Assembly: GCF_000772705.2 (NCBI RefSeq)
Contig: NZ_JSBW02000059.1
Span: forward strand, 1 to 64,000
Length of the DNA stretch: 64,000 nt
Direction: 5' to 3'
DNA from: Xanthomonas vasicola
Lineage (GTDB): Bacteria > Pseudomonadota > Gammaproteobacteria > Xanthomonadales > Xanthomonadaceae
The position numbers and the translations under genes are program-made. Under the pieces are notes generated by a model that saw only the letters and a list, made by a program, of their open reading frames with translations, was not told where the DNA came from and did not search any database. How positions within the stretch are numbered: position 1 is the stretch's first letter; the number at the start of each line of letters is the position of its first letter. Positions 55,271-64,000 of this stretch are shown here, in pieces.

Positions 55271-56125
55271 CTACTTGATCGTCTTCAGGTGCGTTTCGAA
55301 ATCGCCGAAGCTCGGACGCACATTGGACGGCAGGGTCTTGCGCGCGAATTCCAGCGCAATCTTCGGGTTGTAGCCACGCAGGCAGGCCAGCAGCGCGGTC
55401 TTGACCGCTTCATAGATGCGCCCGTCCTGCTCGGCACGCGCTTCCATGGCCGCTGACAACGGCGATACAAAGCCATAGGCCAGCAGGATGCCGAGGAAGG
55501 TGCCGACCAGCGCGGCGCCGACGTGGTGGCCGATCTCTTCGATCGGCCCGCCAATGGCGCCCATGGTGATCACGATGCCAAGCACCGCGGCCACGATGCC
55601 GAAGCCCGGCAGACCGTCGGAAACCTTGCTCAGCGCATGCGACGGCGCCAGGGCTTCGTGATGGTGTTTTTCCAGTTCCAGTTCGAGCAGCGGTTCCAGT
55701 TCATGCGGCTCGATGTTGCTGCCGATCATCAGGCGCAGGCAGTCGGTGATGAAATCCAGCAAGTGATGGTCGGCCACCACCTTGGGGTAGTTGCCGAAGA
55801 TAGTGCTGTCCTGCGGCTTTTCGACATGGTCTTCCAGCGCCATGAAGCCGTCGCGGCGGGCCTTGTTCAACAGTTCGTAGATCAGGCTCAGGGTGTCTTT
55901 GTAGTCGTCGGATTTGTACTGCGGGCCCTTGAACACGCCCATGATGCCGCTGAAGGTTTCTTTGACGATCTTGCCCGGCGTGCTGACCAGGAACGCGCCC
56001 AACGCCGCGCCACCGATGATCATCAGTTCGTATGGCTGCCACAACGCGCCCAGCTTTCCGTGCGACAGCACGTAGCCGCCGAGGACGCTGACGATGACGA
56101 CGATGAAGCCAACGATGATGAGCAT
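55271..56125 (-). CDS. motA: Flagellar motor stator protein MotA
   Basis: 284-aa inner-membrane protein with about four transmembrane helices, starting MLIIVGFIVVIVSVLGGYVLS. It forms the proton channel with MotB and couples ion flow to rotor torque. Conserved parts are LLNKARRDGFMALE in the cytoplasmic loop and PGFGIVAAVLGIVITMG and GTFLGILLAYGFVSP in the last helices. It precedes motB by 10 nt, so they form an operon. The rest of the flagellar cluster is not in this window. Confidence 0.96.
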   Translation of the reverse strand: MLIIVGFIVVIVSVLGGYVLSHGKLGALWQPYELMIIGGAALGAFLVSTPGKIVKETFSGIMGVFKGPQYKSDDYKDTLSLIYELLNKARRDGFMALEDHVEKPQDSTIFGNYPKVVADHHLLDFITDCLRLMIGSNIEPHELEPLLELELEKHHHEALAPSHALSKVSDGLPGFGIVAAVLGIVITMGAIGGPIEEIGHHVGAALVGTFLGILLAYGFVSPLSAAMEARAEQDGRIYEAVKTALLACLRGYNPKIALEFARKTLPSNVRPSFGDFETHLKTIK

Positions 56126-56222
56126 GGCGCAGCCGGAAGCAAACTGGGGTTGCTAATGGTTTCGGCTTGCGCGGCCGATTCTTGAAGCGCGCGGCGTGAA
56201 GACGTGCGCTGTAACTGAACAT

Positions 56223-56714
56223 TTAGCCGATTGTTGTGGCGGTCTCATGCACGCATTTGATCGCCTCGCCGCCGGCCAGCGCCAGGGTCGCTTCGCCGAC
56301 GTGTTCCCAAAACTGGTTGCCTTGGGCATCGGCAAAACGCGCCCCGGATGCCGCCTGGGCACTGAGCAGGAGCAGCCTGCGGTCTTCCAGCGTCAGCTCT
56401 AAGGCATCGGCGGCCGCGTCGAACCGTGTGGTGATCAGGCGCTGACCGCAGCGCCAGGCCACCGCCTGCGCGGGAAGTGCCGGGCCGGTACCAGGCGCGG
56501 TTGGAGCGGGCGTTTTGCCGGGACGCGGCAGCGGGCCGGTGACGCTGGCGTCGGTGCCAGCGAGAGGCGGGCGAACATCGGGGCGGTCGGTTATGGCCGG
56601 CTGGGCGCCTGCGGGCTTGGCCGCCCCCGTTGCCGGCGGCGGGGTGCCTGCGTTGCAGCCGGCGAGGGCGGCAGCCAGCAGGCCGGCGAGCATCAGGGAT
56701 GAGGACGAATGCAT
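56223..56714 (-). CDS. MliC-type lysozyme-inhibitor-like lipoprotein
   Basis: 163 aa from ATG 56714. The lipoprotein signal MHSSSSLMLAGLLAAALAGC ends in the lipobox LAGC. A long Pro/Thr-rich linker follows, then a C-terminal domain of about 75 residues (WRCGQRLITTRFDAAADAL, LLLLSAQAASGARFADAQ, FWEHVGEATL) with the MliC beta-barrel pattern. MliC proteins inhibit C-type lysozymes in the periplasm. The linker is unusually long. It is separated from motA by about 97 nt. Confidence 0.78.
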   Translation of the reverse strand: MHSSSSLMLAGLLAAALAGCNAGTPPPATGAAKPAGAQPAITDRPDVRPPLAGTDASVTGPLPRPGKTPAPTAPGTGPALPAQAVAWRCGQRLITTRFDAAADALELTLEDRRLLLLSAQAASGARFADAQGNQFWEHVGEATLALAGGEAIKCVHETATTIG

Positions 56715-56860
56715 CTGCGTACTCCTGCCTGGATCGGGTCGCCGCCGTGTTGGCGACGGTTGGAATAGCGAGGGCTGGGGCTCGGCGCTGCCCATGCACG
56801 CTAGGAGCGCCGGACCCGGCTGGGCTGCGTGGGCGCCACTGAACAACCTACAGCGTTGCG

Positions 56861-56998
56861 GTGGGCCTGAAACCTGGGCTGAGTGTGGCCGCACTTCTGG
56901 AAATCAAGCAACTGCGCGTGCTCGAAGCCACCTTACGCGTCGATCAAGAACGCATGGAGACGTGGTTCAACGCCTCCCATGCGCCGCCATGGCCGTAG
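56861..56998 (+). CDS. Possible small protein, 45 aa (low confidence)
   Basis: The frame from GTG 56861 reads GLKPGLSVAALLEIKQLR then VLEATLRVDQERMETWF and ends at TAG 56996-56998. Protein-like character (amphipathic helix, no stop for 45 codons, sensible codon use) is the only support; there is no clear ribosome binding site. It lies between two minus-strand genes and has no recognised relative. It may be a degraded gene fragment. Confidence 0.25.
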   Translation: MGLKPGLSVAALLEIKQLRVLEATLRVDQERMETWFNASHAPPWP

Positions 56999-57021
56999 CC
57001 TGGGGCCACTACCCGGTGCGA

Positions 57022-57486
57022 TCAGGCCGGCTGCGCCTCCGCGCCTTCGCGGTGCAGCGGGTTGGGCAAGGCCTGGCCGTTTTCGGTGAAGCCCAGCGAG
57101 ACCGAGTTGAGGCAGTGGCGCTCGCCGGTGGGCGGCGGGCCGTCCGGGAACACGTGGCCCAGATGGCTGTCGCAGCGTGCACAGACGATTTCGGTGCGGA
57201 TCATGCCGTAGCTGGTATCGCGGATCTCGCGCACGTGGGCAGTGTCATAGGGCGCAAAGAAGCTCGGCCACCCGGTTCCGGACTCGAACTTGGCGCTGGA
57301 CCGGAACAGCGGCAGGCCGCACAACCGGCAGGTGTAGACACCGTCCAGCTTGTTGTCCAAAAACACCCCGCAGAACGGCGCCTCGGTGCCATGGTGCAGC
57401 AGCACGCGCTGTTCCTCATCGCTGAGCCCGGCGATCAAGGCATCGCGTTGGGCGGGGGAGGGAGGGGTCAGATCGAACTGGCTCAT
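57022..57486 (-). CDS. msrB: Peptide methionine-(R)-S-oxide reductase
   Basis: 154 aa from ATG 57486, starting MSQFDLTPPSPAQRDALIAG. Two Zn-binding CxxC pairs (CRLC and CARC) flank the core, and the catalytic Cys is in GERHCLNSVSL. GTGWPSFFAP is also typical. The enzyme reduces the R-form of oxidised methionine in proteins. The ribosome binding site is a GAGAG near the ATG. It is a single-domain, normal-length MsrB. Confidence 0.95.
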   Translation of the reverse strand: MSQFDLTPPSPAQRDALIAGLSDEEQRVLLHHGTEAPFCGVFLDNKLDGVYTCRLCGLPLFRSSAKFESGTGWPSFFAPYDTAHVREIRDTSYGMIRTEIVCARCDSHLGHVFPDGPPPTGERHCLNSVSLGFTENGQALPNPLHREGAEAQPA

Positions 57487-57766
57487 GAGGCTCTCGCATG
57501 CGCTCGCCAGCGGGGTGCCGGCGCCTGTCCCAGTGATGTGGGCATTGTCGCGGTGGTTCAACCGGTGAGCGCGATCAACTGGTGCTGCGGCGGTGTTATC
57601 GCTGCATGCAAAAACGCGCTGGCGTGCGCCACTGCGCTGCGTAGTGACATTCTTCGCGCCGCAACGACCTGGCGAAAGCGTTCATCCCCCGGCCGGTTGC
57701 GCGCATTGCCGCAGCACGTGCGCGCCCCCATCGACTAAGAACCCTCGAACACTTACGGTGCCTGTC

Positions 57767-58195
57767 ATGGCAAACCATTCTTCAACGCGCGGCGTGCTGC
57801 TGTGCGTTTTGCTGACACTGGCCGGTACGGCGCTGGCGCAGTCGGCCACAACGACGCGCTCGTCCAATACCTTGCAACCCATCACCACGCCAACACCGGT
57901 GCAGCCCACCGTTGCGCCGCCGCGCACGCTGCAGCCGGCGCCTTCCGCCGCACCCGTGCCCTCGCAGCTGGGGCAACGCCCGGGCTCGCCAACCATTCCT
58001 ACACGTGGGCCGGCACAGACCCCTGTCGCGCCTGCCGGCAGCCAGGTGGCTCCCACCAAGCCGATGATCTACGATCGCAACGGCCGCTTGCTGCAGGGCA
58101 TGCAGCCGGCCGGTGCCAACCGGGTGCTGGATACCAAGACCGGTCGCTACTACGACGCGGTGCCGGCGGGCGATGGTATGCGTGTGGTGCGCTGA
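57767..58195 (+). CDS. Exported Pro/Thr-rich hypothetical protein
   Basis: 142 aa from ATG 57767, starting MANHSSTRGVLLCVLLTLAG, a clear signal peptide with cleavage near ALAQS. A long Thr/Pro/Ala-rich central part (about 30-95) is probably unstructured or linker-like. A short C-terminal unit (PMIYDRNGRLLQGMQPAG, DTKTGRYYDAVP) may be folded. It is predicted to be in the periplasm or cell surface. No family. Upstream frame extension lacks support. Confidence 0.68.
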   Translation: MANHSSTRGVLLCVLLTLAGTALAQSATTTRSSNTLQPITTPTPVQPTVAPPRTLQPAPSAAPVPSQLGQRPGSPTIPTRGPAQTPVAPAGSQVAPTKPMIYDRNGRLLQGMQPAGANRVLDTKTGRYYDAVPAGDGMRVVR

Positions 58196-58301
58196 TAGCG
58201 GCGCTGCGATCTCCTGTCCATCGACTCCCAAGCATCCGGCCGACGCCGCTAGCGGGCTGCCCGCACTGTGTCGCCAGTACCCGCGATCCCCCATCCCCGC
58301 C

Positions 58302-58781
58302 TCAATCGGCAATCGGCAAGGCCAGCGTTTCCTTGACCTCTTCCATCACGATGTAGCTCTTGGATTCGCGCACATGCGGCATGGTCAGCAAAGTGCTGCC
58401 CAGCAGCTTGCGGTAGGAGGCCATCTCGCTGATGCGCGCCTTGAGCAGGTAGTCGAAATCGCCGGAGACCAGGTGGCACTCCAACACGTTGGGCAGCTTC
58501 AGCGCGGCGCGGCGGAATTCTTCGAAGATGTCGCCGGATTTGTAGGCCAGGCTGATTTCCACGAAGACCAGCAGGCTGGCTTTGAGATAGTGCGGGTCCA
58601 GCCGCGCGTAGTAGCCGGTGATGGCGCCATCGCGCTCCAGCCGGCGCACGCGCTCGGTGCAGGGTGTGGTGGACAGGCCCACTCGCTCGCCCAGTTCGGT
58701 GAACGAAATCCGCCCTTCCTGCTGCAGGATGCGCAGGATCTTGCGGTCGATCTTGTCCAACTCGCGGGCGCGGGTGGTCAT
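58302..58781 (-). CDS. Lrp/AsnC-family transcriptional regulator
   Basis: 159 aa. The N-terminal helix-turn-helix ([32 protein letters not shown]) is followed by the RAM ligand domain ([15 protein letters not shown]). The divergent position to dadA fits the classical Lrp-type control of alanine catabolism, with L-alanine or leucine as likely co-effector. Length is typical. Confidence 0.94.
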   Translation of the reverse strand: MTTRARELDKIDRKILRILQQEGRISFTELGERVGLSTTPCTERVRRLERDGAITGYYARLDPHYLKASLLVFVEISLAYKSGDIFEEFRRAALKLPNVLECHLVSGDFDYLLKARISEMASYRKLLGSTLLTMPHVRESKSYIVMEEVKETLALPIAD

Positions 58782-58929
58782 GGGGTTTGTTTCGGCAAGG
58801 TTTGACAGGAAGTTTCACTGCAAAGGCGCGCCGATTCCAGAAATGGCACTGCCTGGCTCGCAATATACTGCGTCTAACTGTCCCCCTCAGCGCTTGGTTG
58901 TGGGGGAATGCCCTTTTCAGGAGAACGAC
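58782..58929. promoter_or_regulatory. Divergent lrp-dadA control region
   Basis: 148 nt between the two start codons. A TATACT at 58864-58869 is a plausible dadA -10 box (61 nt before the ATG), but no good -35 box was seen. Lrp-type binding sites are expected here; none can be fixed by eye. AGGAG precedes dadA. Confidence 0.4.
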
Positions 58930-60219
58930 ATGCGTGTGCTCATTCTCGGCAGCGGCGTCATTGGCGTGACCAGTGCGTGGTACCTGGCGCAGGCCGGTTG
59001 CGAAGTCACCGTGGTCGACCGCCAGCCGGCCGCCGCGCTGGAGACCAGTTACGCCAACGCCGGCCAGCTGTCGTTCGGCTATACCTCTCCCTGGGCCGCG
59101 CCCGGCGTGCCCGGCAAGGCGGTGAAGTGGCTGTTCGAGCAGCATGCGCCGCTATCGATCCGCCCCACCCGCGACCTGCGCCAGCTGGCGTGGCTGAGCC
59201 AGATGCTGCGCAACTGCACTGCCGAGCGCTATGCGGTGAACAAGGCGCGCATGGTGCGCATGTCCGACTACAGCCGCGATTGCCTCAATGCATTGCGTGC
59301 CGAAACCGGGATCGCATTCGAAGGCCGCCAGCTTGGCACCACGCAGTTGTTCCGCACCCAGCAGCAGCTCGACGCGGCCGCGCAGGACATCGAAGTGCTG
59401 GCCCAGTACGGCGTGCCGTACGAGCTGCTGAGCCCTGCGCAGATTGCGCAATTCGAACCCGGCCTGGCCGGCGGGGGCGCGCAGATGGCTGGCGCGCTGC
59501 GCCTGCCCGAAGACCAGACCGGTGATTGCCGGCTGTTTACCCAGCGCCTGGCCGAACTGGCTGCGCAGGCAGGCGTCACGTTCCGCTACGGGCAGCAGAT
59601 CGAACGGCTGGAGCATGCTGGCGGCCAGGTCACTGGCGTGCAGATCGATGGCCGCATCGAAACCGCCGACCGTTACGTGCTGGCGCTGGGCAGCTATTCG
59701 GCCGACCTGCTGCTCTCGCTCGGTCTGCATCTTCCGGTGTACCCGCTCAAGGGCTACTCGCTCACCATCCCGATCGTGGATGCGCAGCGCGCGCCGACCT
59801 CCACCGTGCTGGACGAAAGCTACAAGATCGCGCTCACCCGTTTCGATGATCGCATTCGCGTGGGCGGCATGGCCGAGGTGGCTGGCTTCGACATGTCGTT
59901 GAATCCGCGTCGTCGCGCCACCCTGGAAATGGTGGTCAACGACCTGTTCCCAGGCGGCGGCGATCTGGCCCAGGCCGAGTTCTGGACCGGCCTGCGCCCG
60001 GCCACCCCGGATGGCACGCCCGTGGTCGGCGCCACCCCGTATGCCAACCTGTTCCTCAACACCGGCCACGGCACGCTGGGCTGGACCATGGCCTGCGGCT
60101 CCGGGCGCTACCTGGCCGACCTCATGCAAGGCCGCGCGCCCGAGATCGATACCGAAGGTCTGGACGTGTTCCGGTACCTGTCGCCACGCAGCGCCCGCCC
60201 GCAGCGGGAGGCCGCGTAG
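58930..60219 (+). CDS. dadA: D-amino acid dehydrogenase DadA
   Basis: 429 aa, ATG 58930 with AGGAG upstream. The FAD motif [18 protein letters not shown] at the N-terminus and the DadA-specific tail [15 protein letters not shown] and [16 protein letters not shown] are visible. It is a membrane-associated flavoenzyme that oxidises D-alanine to pyruvate and passes electrons to the respiratory chain. The stop codon overlaps the alanine racemase start (TAGTG), so both are co-translated. Confidence 0.96.
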   Translation: MRVLILGSGVIGVTSAWYLAQAGCEVTVVDRQPAAALETSYANAGQLSFGYTSPWAAPGVPGKAVKWLFEQHAPLSIRPTRDLRQLAWLSQMLRNCTAERYAVNKARMVRMSDYSRDCLNALRAETGIAFEGRQLGTTQLFRTQQQLDAAAQDIEVLAQYGVPYELLSPAQIAQFEPGLAGGGAQMAGALRLPEDQTGDCRLFTQRLAELAAQAGVTFRYGQQIERLEHAGGQVTGVQIDGRIETADRYVLALGSYSADLLLSLGLHLPVYPLKGYSLTIPIVDAQRAPTSTVLDESYKIALTRFDDRIRVGGMAEVAGFDMSLNPRRRATLEMVVNDLFPGGGDLAQAEFWTGLRPATPDGTPVVGATPYANLFLNTGHGTLGWTMACGSGRYLADLMQGRAPEIDTEGLDVFRYLSPRSARPQREAA

Positions 60220-61319
60220 TGCGTCCTGCGCAAGCGTTGATCGATCTGGAGGCGTTGCGCCACAACTACCGCCTGGCCAAGCAGCTAGGTGGCAGCAAGG
60301 CGCTGGCCGTCGTCAAGGCCGATGCCTACGGGCATGGCGCGGTGCGCTGCGCGCAAGCCTTGGAGCCGGAGGCGGACGGCTTCGCAGTGGCCTGCATCGA
60401 AGAAGCGCTGGAATTGCGCCAGGCCGGCATCCGTGCGCCGATCCTGTTGCTGGAGGGTTTCTTCGAGCACGACGAATTACGCCTGATCGCCGAACACGAC
60501 CTGTGGACGGTGGCGGCCACGCCGCAGCAGGTGCGCGCGCTGGCCGAGTTCCAGAGCCCGCGACCGTTGCGGGTGTGGTTGAAGATGGACAGCGGCATGC
60601 ATCGGCTGGGCCTGTCGCCGGAAGATTTCCGTGCCGCATGGCTGCGCCTGCGCGGGCTGCCGCAGATCGCCTCGCTGGTGCTGATGACCCATCTGGCGCG
60701 CGCCGACGAATTGGACTGCAGCCGCACTGACGAACAGGCGGTGGCCTTTGCGCTGACTGCCGGCGGCATGCGCGCGGAAACCAGCCTGCGCAATTCGCCC
60801 GGCCTGCTCGGCTGGCCAGCGCTGCGCAACGACTGGTCGCGCCCGGGGTTGATGTTGTACGGCGCCAACCCGTTCCGGCAGGACACCGAGAACACTGCGC
60901 AACTGCGCCCGGTGATGACCCTGCGCTCGCGCATCATTTCGGTACGCGAGCTGCCGGTGGGCGAGCCGGTGGGCTACGGCGCCCGCTTTGTCGCCGAACG
61001 ACCGACGCGCGTCGGCGTGGTGGCAATGGGCTATGCCGACGGCTATCCACAGTTCGCGCCGAACGGCACCCCTGTGCTGGTGGACGGCAAGGTCTGCCCG
61101 TTGATCGGTCGCGTCTCGATGGACATGCTCACCGTGGACCTCACCGACCACCCGCACGCGGACATCGGCACGCCGGTGCAGCTCTGGGGCGATGCCCCGC
61201 AGGTCAGCCCGCTGGCCGCGCAATGCAACGTCAGCGCATATCAACTGCTGTGCGGACTCAAGCGGGTACCGCGGGTGTATGTGGGCGAGGCGGCAGTGCG
61301 CGAGGGAGTCACGCGGTGA
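60219..61319 (+). CDS. alr: Alanine racemase (catabolic DadX-like)
   Basis: 366 aa, starting with GTG that overlaps the dadA stop by one base. PLP lysine in [12 protein letters not shown], catalytic Tyr region [15 protein letters not shown] and a C-terminal beta domain ([18 protein letters not shown]) are visible. It converts L-alanine to D-alanine, feeding DadA in catabolism or supplying peptidoglycan. Position in the dadA operon suggests the catabolic role (dadX). Confidence 0.96.
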   Translation: MRPAQALIDLEALRHNYRLAKQLGGSKALAVVKADAYGHGAVRCAQALEPEADGFAVACIEEALELRQAGIRAPILLLEGFFEHDELRLIAEHDLWTVAATPQQVRALAEFQSPRPLRVWLKMDSGMHRLGLSPEDFRAAWLRLRGLPQIASLVLMTHLARADELDCSRTDEQAVAFALTAGGMRAETSLRNSPGLLGWPALRNDWSRPGLMLYGANPFRQDTENTAQLRPVMTLRSRIISVRELPVGEPVGYGARFVAERPTRVGVVAMGYADGYPQFAPNGTPVLVDGKVCPLIGRVSMDMLTVDLTDHPHADIGTPVQLWGDAPQVSPLAAQCNVSAYQLLCGLKRVPRVYVGEAAVREGVTR

Positions 61320-61572
61320 GGTGTCTTTTCTCCCACCGGGACATTGTGCTCCTTCATGGGGGAGAAGCTGCCCGAAGGGGCGGATGAGCGTACGTGCGAA
61401 GCCACATGCACTTGGAACAACACCTGGGCTTGGCTCGTACCCTCACCCCAACCGCCGCTCCGCGCCCCGGCCGGCGCTTGCGGCGCGGGCGCTCCAAGGC
61501 ACGCGCGCCAGTGGCGCGCAAGCAGTGCCTTTCCGCCCCGACGGGAGAGGGGCTTTAGCGCGCCCACAAACA
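61320..61572. other. Intergenic region with an inverted-repeat-rich element
   Basis: It contains CCCTCACC near 61440, GC-rich palindromic pieces near 61502-61518 and GGGAGAGGG near 61549, resembling the edges of the compound repeat at 41989-42079. No gene was recognised. It lies between the alr operon and a convergent DUF3016 gene. Confidence 0.45.
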
Positions 61573-61604
61573 AAAACGGCGCGTTGACACGCGCCGTTTT
61601 CATT
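61573..61604. terminator. Bidirectional intrinsic terminator
   Basis: A perfect 12-bp inverted repeat (61573-61584 with 61589-61600) begins AAAA and ends TTTT, with loop TGAC. It serves the dadA-alr operon on plus and the DUF3016 gene on minus. Confidence 0.88.
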
Positions 61605-61644
61605 CAGGCCGAATTGCTTTTCCGGCGTCGTCAGCACCAGCCCA

Positions 61645-62220
61645 TCACACCCTGGCCGTACTGCGATCAGCGCGGAACTGCTTGCGCACCCAGTCGTCGA
61701 TCATCGCCTTCTCGAAGCGCAGCGGGTCGCTGTCGGTGAGCCGTGGGCCGCTCATCAGAAAGGCCGAATCCACCAGCTTGCGTTCGCCCTGGTCGATCAC
61801 CCGGCCGTCGGCGCCAGTGAGCGTGTAGGTGAAGCTCAGGCGCGGCGGGTAGATGTCCTTCACCACACGCACGTCCTGCATACGTGGCCCGTGCCAGGGC
61901 TCGTACTGGCCGGCGCGGCGGATGTCGGTGATGGTGACGCTGAGGTGCTGGCCGTCGGGCAACTGGCGCGCTGCGCTCTTCTGAAAATGGGTTGCCAGCT
62001 GCGTCACCCAGTCGCCACGCTGGGCCTCCCAACGGTTGCCGCTGAAGCGCACTTCGGAGAACTGCGCCGGGTCGGTCCAGCGCACGTCCACCTTGCCGTC
62101 GCTGCTCAGCGCGCGGGGTGCTGCGGGGTCGGTGACGTTGCGTACCCCGGCCTGCACACCGGTCGCCGCGAGCAAGCCAGCCAGCAGCAGGCCGGCGCCG
62201 GAAAGATTGGAAAGTTTCAT
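61645..62220 (-). CDS. DUF3016 family exported protein
   Basis: 191 aa from ATG 62220. Signal peptide MKLSNLSGAGLLLAGLLAAT with cleavage near VQAG, then VDVRWTDPAQFSEVRFSG and PRLSFTYTLTGADGRVIDQGERKL, characteristic of DUF3016 proteins in Xanthomonas and relatives. It is probably periplasmic. It stands alone and shares a bidirectional terminator with the alr operon. Function unknown. Confidence 0.85.
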   Translation of the reverse strand: MKLSNLSGAGLLLAGLLAATGVQAGVRNVTDPAAPRALSSDGKVDVRWTDPAQFSEVRFSGNRWEAQRGDWVTQLATHFQKSAARQLPDGQHLSVTITDIRRAGQYEPWHGPRMQDVRVVKDIYPPRLSFTYTLTGADGRVIDQGERKLVDSAFLMSGPRLTDSDPLRFEKAMIDDWVRKQFRADRSTARV

Positions 62221-62416
62221 TGAAAGCCTCCAAACGGAAGGTACGTGACGTACCGGGCATATCAGCAGTGTGGGGGTGCTCCTGAGCGCCTGCAACGCGC
62301 TGCACGCCTGGGCTCGTGACCGCGTTGCTGCGCGGTTAATCGCCGCTGCAGGCCATGACGGCGGGTTCACTGCGCCTGCGCCCGCGCTTCACGGCACAGC
62401 CCGGAAGATCACCAAC

Positions 62417-62914
62417 ATGGACACCCACTCCTTCCGCACAAAATCAGCGTCTTTGGCGCAGGCATACATGCCGTCGGACGTGCGTTTGCAATTCATCGAC
62501 TGGGCCAAACAGCACGGTCATAACCCTGCCTCCGGTGCGGCCGCCTTCGTCGCCCTGCAGAGCGAGGTCGACCTGGATCTGGCCACCCGCGCGTTGCAGC
62601 TGGAGCCGGGCGCCGACCCACGCGCTGCGCTGCGCGAGCATCTGGCTGCGCTGGCGCGGCAGGTCGATGTGGCGGTGCAGTTTCCGCCGGTCTACACCTA
62701 CACCGCTGCCAGTGGCCTGGAGTATCGCTATTCGCTGATGCTGGTCATTGCCGAAGACTGCGTCGAGTGGACCGGCCGGGTCTGGCAGGACCTGGATTAC
62801 CAGGGGATGCTTACCGGCCGTGGACAGGGTCCGCGTGCTAACTACACCCAGCTGGCGCGCATGGCGCTGGAACATGAGCTTGATCAGGAACGCCCCCGTT
62901 ATGTCCAGGCATGA
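62417..62914 (+). CDS. Hypothetical protein, 165 aa
   Basis: It starts MDTHSFRTKSASLAQAYMP. The first half is helical with acidic/basic mix, and the second half includes FPPVYTYTAASGLEYRYSLML. No signal or membrane segment. No family recognised. The ATG at 62417 is the first with sensible context. The next gene overlaps its 3' end by 14 nt, so the pair is probably co-transcribed. Confidence 0.6.
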   Translation: MDTHSFRTKSASLAQAYMPSDVRLQFIDWAKQHGHNPASGAAAFVALQSEVDLDLATRALQLEPGADPRAALREHLAALARQVDVAVQFPPVYTYTAASGLEYRYSLMLVIAEDCVEWTGRVWQDLDYQGMLTGRGQGPRANYTQLARMALEHELDQERPRYVQA

Positions 62915-63191
62915 ACTTGAATTGCAATTGCCGGTGGGCGCGCAGATCGCCAGCGGCGAAGACGGCTTCAGCCAGCGCTGCCGCGACGAATGCGCCGAGA
63001 TGGGCGTGTCGCGGGTCCGCCTGTTGCTGCTGGATGCGGATGACGCACGCTCCACCGCCTGGCGCGAGGAAGCGCAGCACTGGATGGACGAACAGCTGCG
63101 GCGCGAAGGGGAATGGGTGCTGCGCGGTGTGATCGCCGGGATCGTCGTGCTGGCAACCTGCATTGGATTGGCTGCCATCACCTTATGGTGA
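62901..63191 (+). CDS. Small C-terminally anchored membrane protein, 96 aa
   Basis: It starts MSRHELELQLPVGAQIASGE at ATG 62901, overlapping the previous gene by 14 nt in another frame. Residues about 20-70 are charged and helical (RCRDECAEMGVSRVRLLLLD); the last 25 form one transmembrane helix (GVIAGIVVLATCIGLAAITLW). It is probably a tail-anchored inner-membrane protein. No family recognised. Confidence 0.55.
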   Translation: MSRHELELQLPVGAQIASGEDGFSQRCRDECAEMGVSRVRLLLLDADDARSTAWREEAQHWMDEQLRREGEWVLRGVIAGIVVLATCIGLAAITLW

Positions 63192-63297
63192 GTCTGGGCA
63201 TTGGCAAGCAAAGCGTGAACTGTAAGTAGCGTGCCGTGCACCCGCTGACGACATCGGGCATGGTTTGATCTGCCCGTCATCCGCTCCGGCAGCATCC

Positions 63298-64000
63298 GTG
63301 GTCTCCGATTTGAGCACTCCCCCTCCCAGCCCTTCGCTGGCTGCCGCACTGCCGGCCGCCATCGCCGAGCCGTTTCTCGACCCGGCGATGTATCACGAAA
63401 TCTTCCACAACATCGATGCCGGGTTCTGCGTCATCGATATGGTGTTCGACGGTGAGCAGGCGGTGGATTATCTGATCCGCACCACTAATGGCGCCTTCGA
63501 GCGCTACACCGGTCTGTCCACCAACGCATTGAACGTTTCCATCCGCGACCTGCTGCCGGAGCACGAACAGGAGTGGTTCGATCGCTACGGCCACGTGGCC
63601 CGCACCGGCAACCGCATCCATTTCGAAATGCAGGCCAAAGCGCTCAAGCGCTGGTATTCGGTGGATGCATTCCGGGTCGGGCCACCGGAGCAGGGGCGGG
63701 TCGCGATCCTGTTCATGGACATCACCGAGCGCAAACGCGTCGAACGCGAGCTGGCCGAGAGCGAGGCGCGTTTCAGCGCGCTGGCCGACGGACTGCCGAT
63801 GCCGGTGTGGGTGCTGGACGCGCAGGGCGTCGTGCGCTTCGTCAACAGCGCGTATGGCGAATTCTTCGGCCTGGATATTTCCAGTGGCACGGTGTCGGCG
63901 TGGAGAGAATTGCTGCATCCGGACGACCTGCCGACGTTCCAGTTTGAGCTGACGGCATCGCTGCAGGAACAACACGGCCTGCGCGCGTTGGTACGCGCGC
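63298..64000 (+). CDS. PAS-domain sensor protein (partial, runs off the right edge)
   Basis: The frame is open from GTG 63298 to the window end (234 codons). The first PAS domain (about residues 25-150) has EIFHNIDAGFCVIDMVFDGE and FERYTGLS. It ends in ITERKRVERELAESEARF, the usual PAS-to-next-domain linker. A second PAS (LADGLPMPVWVLDAQGVVRF) starts after residue 160. It is probably a multi-PAS histidine kinase or diguanylate cyclase; the output domain is outside the window. A TTG four codons later is an alternative start. Confidence 0.8.
   Translation, partial: MVSDLSTPPPSPSLAAALPAAIAEPFLDPAMYHEIFHNIDAGFCVIDMVFDGEQAVDYLIRTTNGAFERYTGLSTNALNVSIRDLLPEHEQEWFDRYGHVARTGNRIHFEMQAKALKRWYSVDAFRVGPPEQGRVAILFMDITERKRVERELAESEARFSALADGLPMPVWVLDAQGVVRFVNSAYGEFFGLDISSGTVSAWRELLHPDDLPTFQFELTASLQEQHGLRALVRA

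Noticed and set aside
61585-61590. TTGACA-like -35 box near 61584
   Set aside because: It lies in the loop and stem of the bidirectional terminator and has no matching -10 box.

Overview
The window is a high-GC, gene-dense bacterial chromosome segment. Its gene content suggests a gammaproteobacterium of the Xanthomonadaceae, most likely Xanthomonas. The pointers are a short cyanide-insensitive-type bd oxidase, paired secreted S8 and S53 peptidases beside a YadA-type adhesin, a flagellar motAB pair, a KatN/YciF-like stress cluster, many lineage-style small proteins, and dispersed intergenic repeats. This is inference from family recognition, not from a database search.

Layout. 1-1.8 kb: the 3' end of an IS5-like transposase abuts a truncated glycosyltransferase that follows galE. 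2.2-7.4 kb: an SDR oxidoreductase, small membrane and hydrophilic proteins, and the cydAB (CIO-type) operon. 7.9-13.6 kb: a signalling block with a sigma-54-dependent response regulator, a tiny DHp-like protein, a single-domain regulator, and a divergent 1180-aa CheB/CheR/PAS/HWE-kinase fusion. 14-17.4 kb: a stress block with manganese catalase, a YciF-like protein and small hydrophilic proteins. 17.7-25.9 kb: a Tat-exported FAD amino-acid oxidase, a LytS/LytR-type two-component pair, a frameshifted lipoprotein, an APC permease, a membrane protein and an MpaB/DUF2236 oxygenase. 26-33.5 kb: an M13 peptidase, a GT2 glycosyltransferase, and a redox set (aldo/keto reductase, WrbA-like quinone reductase, LysR regulator, frameshifted DoxX, LigB-type dioxygenase).

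33.8-36.5 kb: a two-gene operon coding for a radical SAM protein with a C-terminal helix-hairpin-helix and a DUF4130-UdgX fusion. It is a probable DNA repair or modification system and the most interesting locus here. 37-43.2 kb: fasciclin protein, Na+/H+ antiporter, YadGH-like ABC exporter, DUF3297 and DUF6630-like proteins. 43.4-52.9 kb: S53 peptidase, S8 peptidase and trimeric autotransporter on the minus strand, flanked by a histidine kinase and a response regulator whose 3' ends overlap tail to tail. 53-57.5 kb: DUF4031 protein, acidic-tail protein, motB-motA, MliC-type lipoprotein and msrB. 58.3-61.3 kb: lrp-like regulator divergent from dadA-alr, a D-/L-alanine catabolic unit. 61.6-64 kb: a DUF3016 protein, two hypothetical proteins and the start of a PAS sensor that runs off the window.

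No tRNA, rRNA, CRISPR array or prophage was seen. Two single-base frameshifts (lipoprotein near 21.77 kb, DoxX near 32.34 kb) and an insertion-truncated glycosyltransferase suggest mild decay or sequencing errors. Start sites were mostly chosen from visible Shine-Dalgarno sequences.
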